Origin: Elusimicrobiota bacterium | Lineage (GTDB): Bacteria > Elusimicrobiota > Elusimicrobia > 2-02-FULL-39-32 | Reading direction: 5' to 3' | Assembly (NCBI GenBank): GCA_023249715.1 | Contig: JAHFCA010000057.1 | Span: 1 to 8,284 of the forward strand | DNA length: 8,284 nucleotides | Shown here: one piece after another, positions 6,653 through 8,284 of the stretch | How positions within the stretch are numbered: the stretch's first letter is position 1 | Layout: the number at the start of each line of letters is the position of its first letter | Made by a program: the position numbers and the translations under genes | The notes under the pieces: generated by a model | Database searches by the model: none | Seen by the model: only the letters and a program-made list of their open reading frames with translations | Told to the model about the DNA's origin: nothing

Positions 6653-7524
6653 AATGTATCGGAATTTTTAGAGAAGTCCTTCATTCTCCCCATAGAGAGA
6701 GGGACGATTATGAGATTTTGCGTCTGACCGGGCAAGTTTTGGCCAAAGAGGGTCTAGAGGTCGAAACTTTTGAACCCGAAGAATTTTTAAAAAAATGGGT
6801 GACAAACTCCCATTATTTCTCGTCCCCCGCCCTTATTTTTATGATGTGCGAACAACAAAAAATTTTAGAAAAGATTAGACAGTTAGAGACTGCGGGGATT
6901 CAAGTCGTCAATTCCACACAATCCATTTATAACACCTATCGCCACCATCTCATTCCTCTCTGGAAAAAAGATAAAATTTCTCAGCCTCTTACGGAACTTG
7001 TTTCCACAGCCCTTCTTGTCAAAGATTTTAAAGCGATCACGTATCCCTTGTGGGTCAAGCGGGGCGATGTGCACAATACTGCGCAAGGGGATGTGGTATT
7101 GGTTCAGTCCGCTGATGCATTGGATATCGCGTTACAAGGCCTTTCAAAGAGAGGTATTCAGCAGGCGGCGCTGCAAAAACATATCGAGGGCGATTTGGTA
7201 AAATTTTATGGCATTGGAATATCTCCTCAGTTAACCTGGTTTCAATGGTTTTATCACAAAGGACAAAAATTAAGAGAAATCCCATTTAGCGAGGCGGAGC
7301 TTAAAAAGAATGTGGAATGCGCGGCGAAGAGTATTGGAGTAGAAGTTTTTGGCGGGGATGCGGTCATCGGTTTAGACGGAAAAATTGATCTCATCGACAT
7401 GAACGCCTGGCCCAGTTTTGCGCTTTTTCGGGCAGAGGCTTCCCAAAAAATCGCTTCTTATTTAATTGAAAAAATGAAAGAGTGCTCTCTATTTTTATTT
7501 TCATCCGAGCGCGCCTATGAGTAA
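6649..7524 (+). CDS. ATP-grasp ligase-like protein (RimK-like)
   Basis: ATP-grasp enzymes activate a carboxylate as acyl-phosphate and join it to an amine or thiol. The 291-residue length fits small RimK/LysX/DdlB-type ligases. Visible features are an N-terminal Rossmann-like domain (1-90, starting MKCIGIFREV), the ATP-binding Lys137 in PLWVKRGD, a Gly-containing loop (NTAQGDVVLV, 143-152), the hinge segment AALQKHIEGD (173-182), and the metal-binding C-terminal part GGDAVIGLDGKIDLIDMNAWPSF (235-257). There Asp237, Asp250 and Asn252 correspond to the conserved acidic and Asn ligands. The final NAWPSF rather than the NxTxxF-like ending of LysX argues against a lysine-pathway enzyme. It starts inside the nucleotidyltransferase stop (ATGA), with only a weak purine run (AGGGA, 6633-6637) upstream. 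The stop overlaps the aminotransferase start by eight bases. What it ligates is unknown; an amino acid or a nucleotide-linked acceptor is an inference from the neighbours. Confidence 0.83.
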   Translation: MKCIGIFREVLHSPHRERDDYEILRLTGQVLAKEGLEVETFEPEEFLKKWVTNSHYFSSPALIFMMCEQQKILEKIRQLETAGIQVVNSTQSIYNTYRHHLIPLWKKDKISQPLTELVSTALLVKDFKAITYPLWVKRGDVHNTAQGDVVLVQSADALDIALQGLSKRGIQQAALQKHIEGDLVKFYGIGISPQLTWFQWFYHKGQKLREIPFSEAELKKNVECAAKSIGVEVFGGDAVIGLDGKIDLIDMNAWPSFALFRAEASQKIASYLIEKMKECSLFLFSSERAYE

Positions 7525-8284
7525 GAATTTGCCTGGCGAAAAATCTCTTGCCATCTTTAACGAAGAACAAGAATATATCTCTCCCGGTTATCAGGGAATC
7601 GCCCTTTATTCCAAGATCGCATTGGCAAAAGGACGGGGAGCCATTCTCACCGATGAGGATGGAAACGACTATCTCGACTTTGTCTCGGGGTTGGGGGTAG
7701 GCTCCATTGGCCACTGCCATCCGCACTATGTGGAGGGGCTTAAAAAGCAGATAGAAAATTTAACTTATTCTAGTTTTACAACGGAAGTTCGCAAGAAATT
7801 TTTAAAGCTGCTCCAATCTATCCTTCCCAAAAATTTGAACCGCATCCAACTCTTTTCCAGCGGAGCAGAGGCGGTAGAGGCCGCATTTAGGCTCGCCAAG
7901 TCAGTCACCAAAAAATTTGAGTTCATCGGTTTTTGGGGCGGCTTTCATGGAAAAACGGGTGGAGTACTGGGGCTTCTGGGCGACGAATTTAAAAAAGATC
8001 TGGGTCCCTTTATGCCGGGGCTTACGTTGGCTCCCTACGCTAATTGTTATCGCTGCCCATTAAAATTAAACTATCCCTCCTGCGGGATAGCCTGCGCCGA
8101 CCATTTAAGAAAAGTGATTAAACTCCAAACCCAGCAAAAGATCGCCGCCATTATTTTTGAACCCATTCAGGGAACTGCCGGTAACGTGGTTCCTCCCCCA
8201 GAATTTTTGCCTGCCGTTCAATCCATCGCCAAAGAATTTAACGCCCTATTCATTAGCGACGAAATGCAAACGGGTTTCGGTCGG
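7517..8284 (+). CDS. Class III PLP-dependent aminotransferase, 3' end outside the window
   Basis: This is the N-terminal 256 residues of a protein that continues past the window edge. Class III aminotransferases move an amino group, usually from glutamate or an omega-amine, to an aldehyde or ketone through pyridoxal phosphate. Visible motifs are LDFVSGLGVGSIGHCHP (53-69), the cofactor phosphate-binding SSGAEAVEAAFRLAK (114-128), WGGFHGKTGG (140-149), FEPIQGTAG (214-222) and ISDEMQTGFGR (246-256; most relatives read DEVQTGFGR). The catalytic Lys lies beyond the end. The Cys-rich insert has Cys177, Cys180, Cys189 and Cys193 in CYRCPLKLNYPSCGIAC, a spacing shared by many GABA- and acetylornithine-type relatives. 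The start at 7517 is supported by the 8-base overlap with the preceding stop and by the MSKNLPGEKS beginning; a weak GAG (7507-7509) is the only upstream signal. Probable role: supplying an amine to the pathway encoded by the four upstream genes. Confidence 0.9.
   Translation, partial: MSKNLPGEKSLAIFNEEQEYISPGYQGIALYSKIALAKGRGAILTDEDGNDYLDFVSGLGVGSIGHCHPHYVEGLKKQIENLTYSSFTTEVRKKFLKLLQSILPKNLNRIQLFSSGAEAVEAAFRLAKSVTKKFEFIGFWGGFHGKTGGVLGLLGDEFKKDLGPFMPGLTLAPYANCYRCPLKLNYPSCGIACADHLRKVIKLQTQQKIAAIIFEPIQGTAGNVVPPPEFLPAVQSIAKEFNALFISDEMQTGFGR

Noticed and set aside
7391..7726. A 111-residue minus-strand frame over the ATP-grasp/aminotransferase junction
   Set aside because: It is antisense to conserved motifs of both genes and lacks a plausible ribosome site.
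6649..8284. Interpretation as the LysW-type lysine pathway (LysX plus LysJ)
   Set aside because: No LysW, LysZ or LysY is in the window, the ATP-grasp ends in NAWPSF instead of the LysX-type motif, and the upstream genes are glycan-type.
1..8284. CRISPR array, tRNA, rRNA or transposase gene
   Set aside because: No regularly spaced direct repeats, tRNA cloverleaf, rRNA segment or transposase motif was seen; the only mobile-element hint is the inverted repeat at 932-1099.

Overview
The window reads as bacterial chromosome with dense, standard-code genes, short or overlapping gene junctions and moderately AT-rich DNA. One protein has an apparent export signal, and several genes belong to cell-surface or nucleotide-sugar families, which fits a bacterium that builds a complex envelope. 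No rRNA, tRNA or taxonomic marker is present. The mix of TPR, Pcm, AsnB and GT4 genes reminds me of deep-branching Gram-negative lineages such as Omnitrophota or Elusimicrobiota, but that is only an impression.

Layout. (1) Positions 3-935, plus strand: the C-terminal part of a tetratricopeptide-type protein whose start lies before the window. (2) Positions 932-1099: a very long imperfect inverted repeat that fills the whole gap between two convergent genes. It begins and ends in TTAA and contains both genes' TAA stop codons. It looks like a small non-autonomous insertion (MITE-like) whose centre also resembles a two-way terminator. (3) Positions 4090 down to 1096, minus strand: a three-gene unit made of pcm (isoaspartyl repair methyltransferase), a small exported protein of unknown function that overlaps the end of pcm, and an asnB-type glutamine-dependent amidotransferase. 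(4) Positions 4091-4140: a 50-bp divergent promoter region. (5) Position 4141 to the window end, plus strand: five genes joined by 4-base ATGA overlaps or an 8-base overlap. They encode a GT4 glycosyltransferase, a HAD-family protein, a small sugar-nucleotidyltransferase-like protein, an ATP-grasp ligase and a class III PLP aminotransferase that is cut by the window edge.

How the genes may work together. The five plus-strand genes look translationally coupled and should be made as a set. Together they offer amination (aminotransferase), ATP-driven ligation (ATP-grasp), NTP activation (nucleotidyltransferase), a phosphate-handling step (HAD) and glycosyl transfer (GT4). This suits a pathway that makes an unusual amino- or amide-bearing, nucleotide-activated building block for a surface glycan or small glycoconjugate. 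I do not recognise it as a characterised pathway, and it is the best candidate here for an undescribed system. The long TTAA-bounded palindrome is the clearest unusual DNA structure.

No stretch longer than 300 bases lacks a gene. The only non-coding gaps are 936-1095 (the palindrome), 2977-2982 and 4091-4140.
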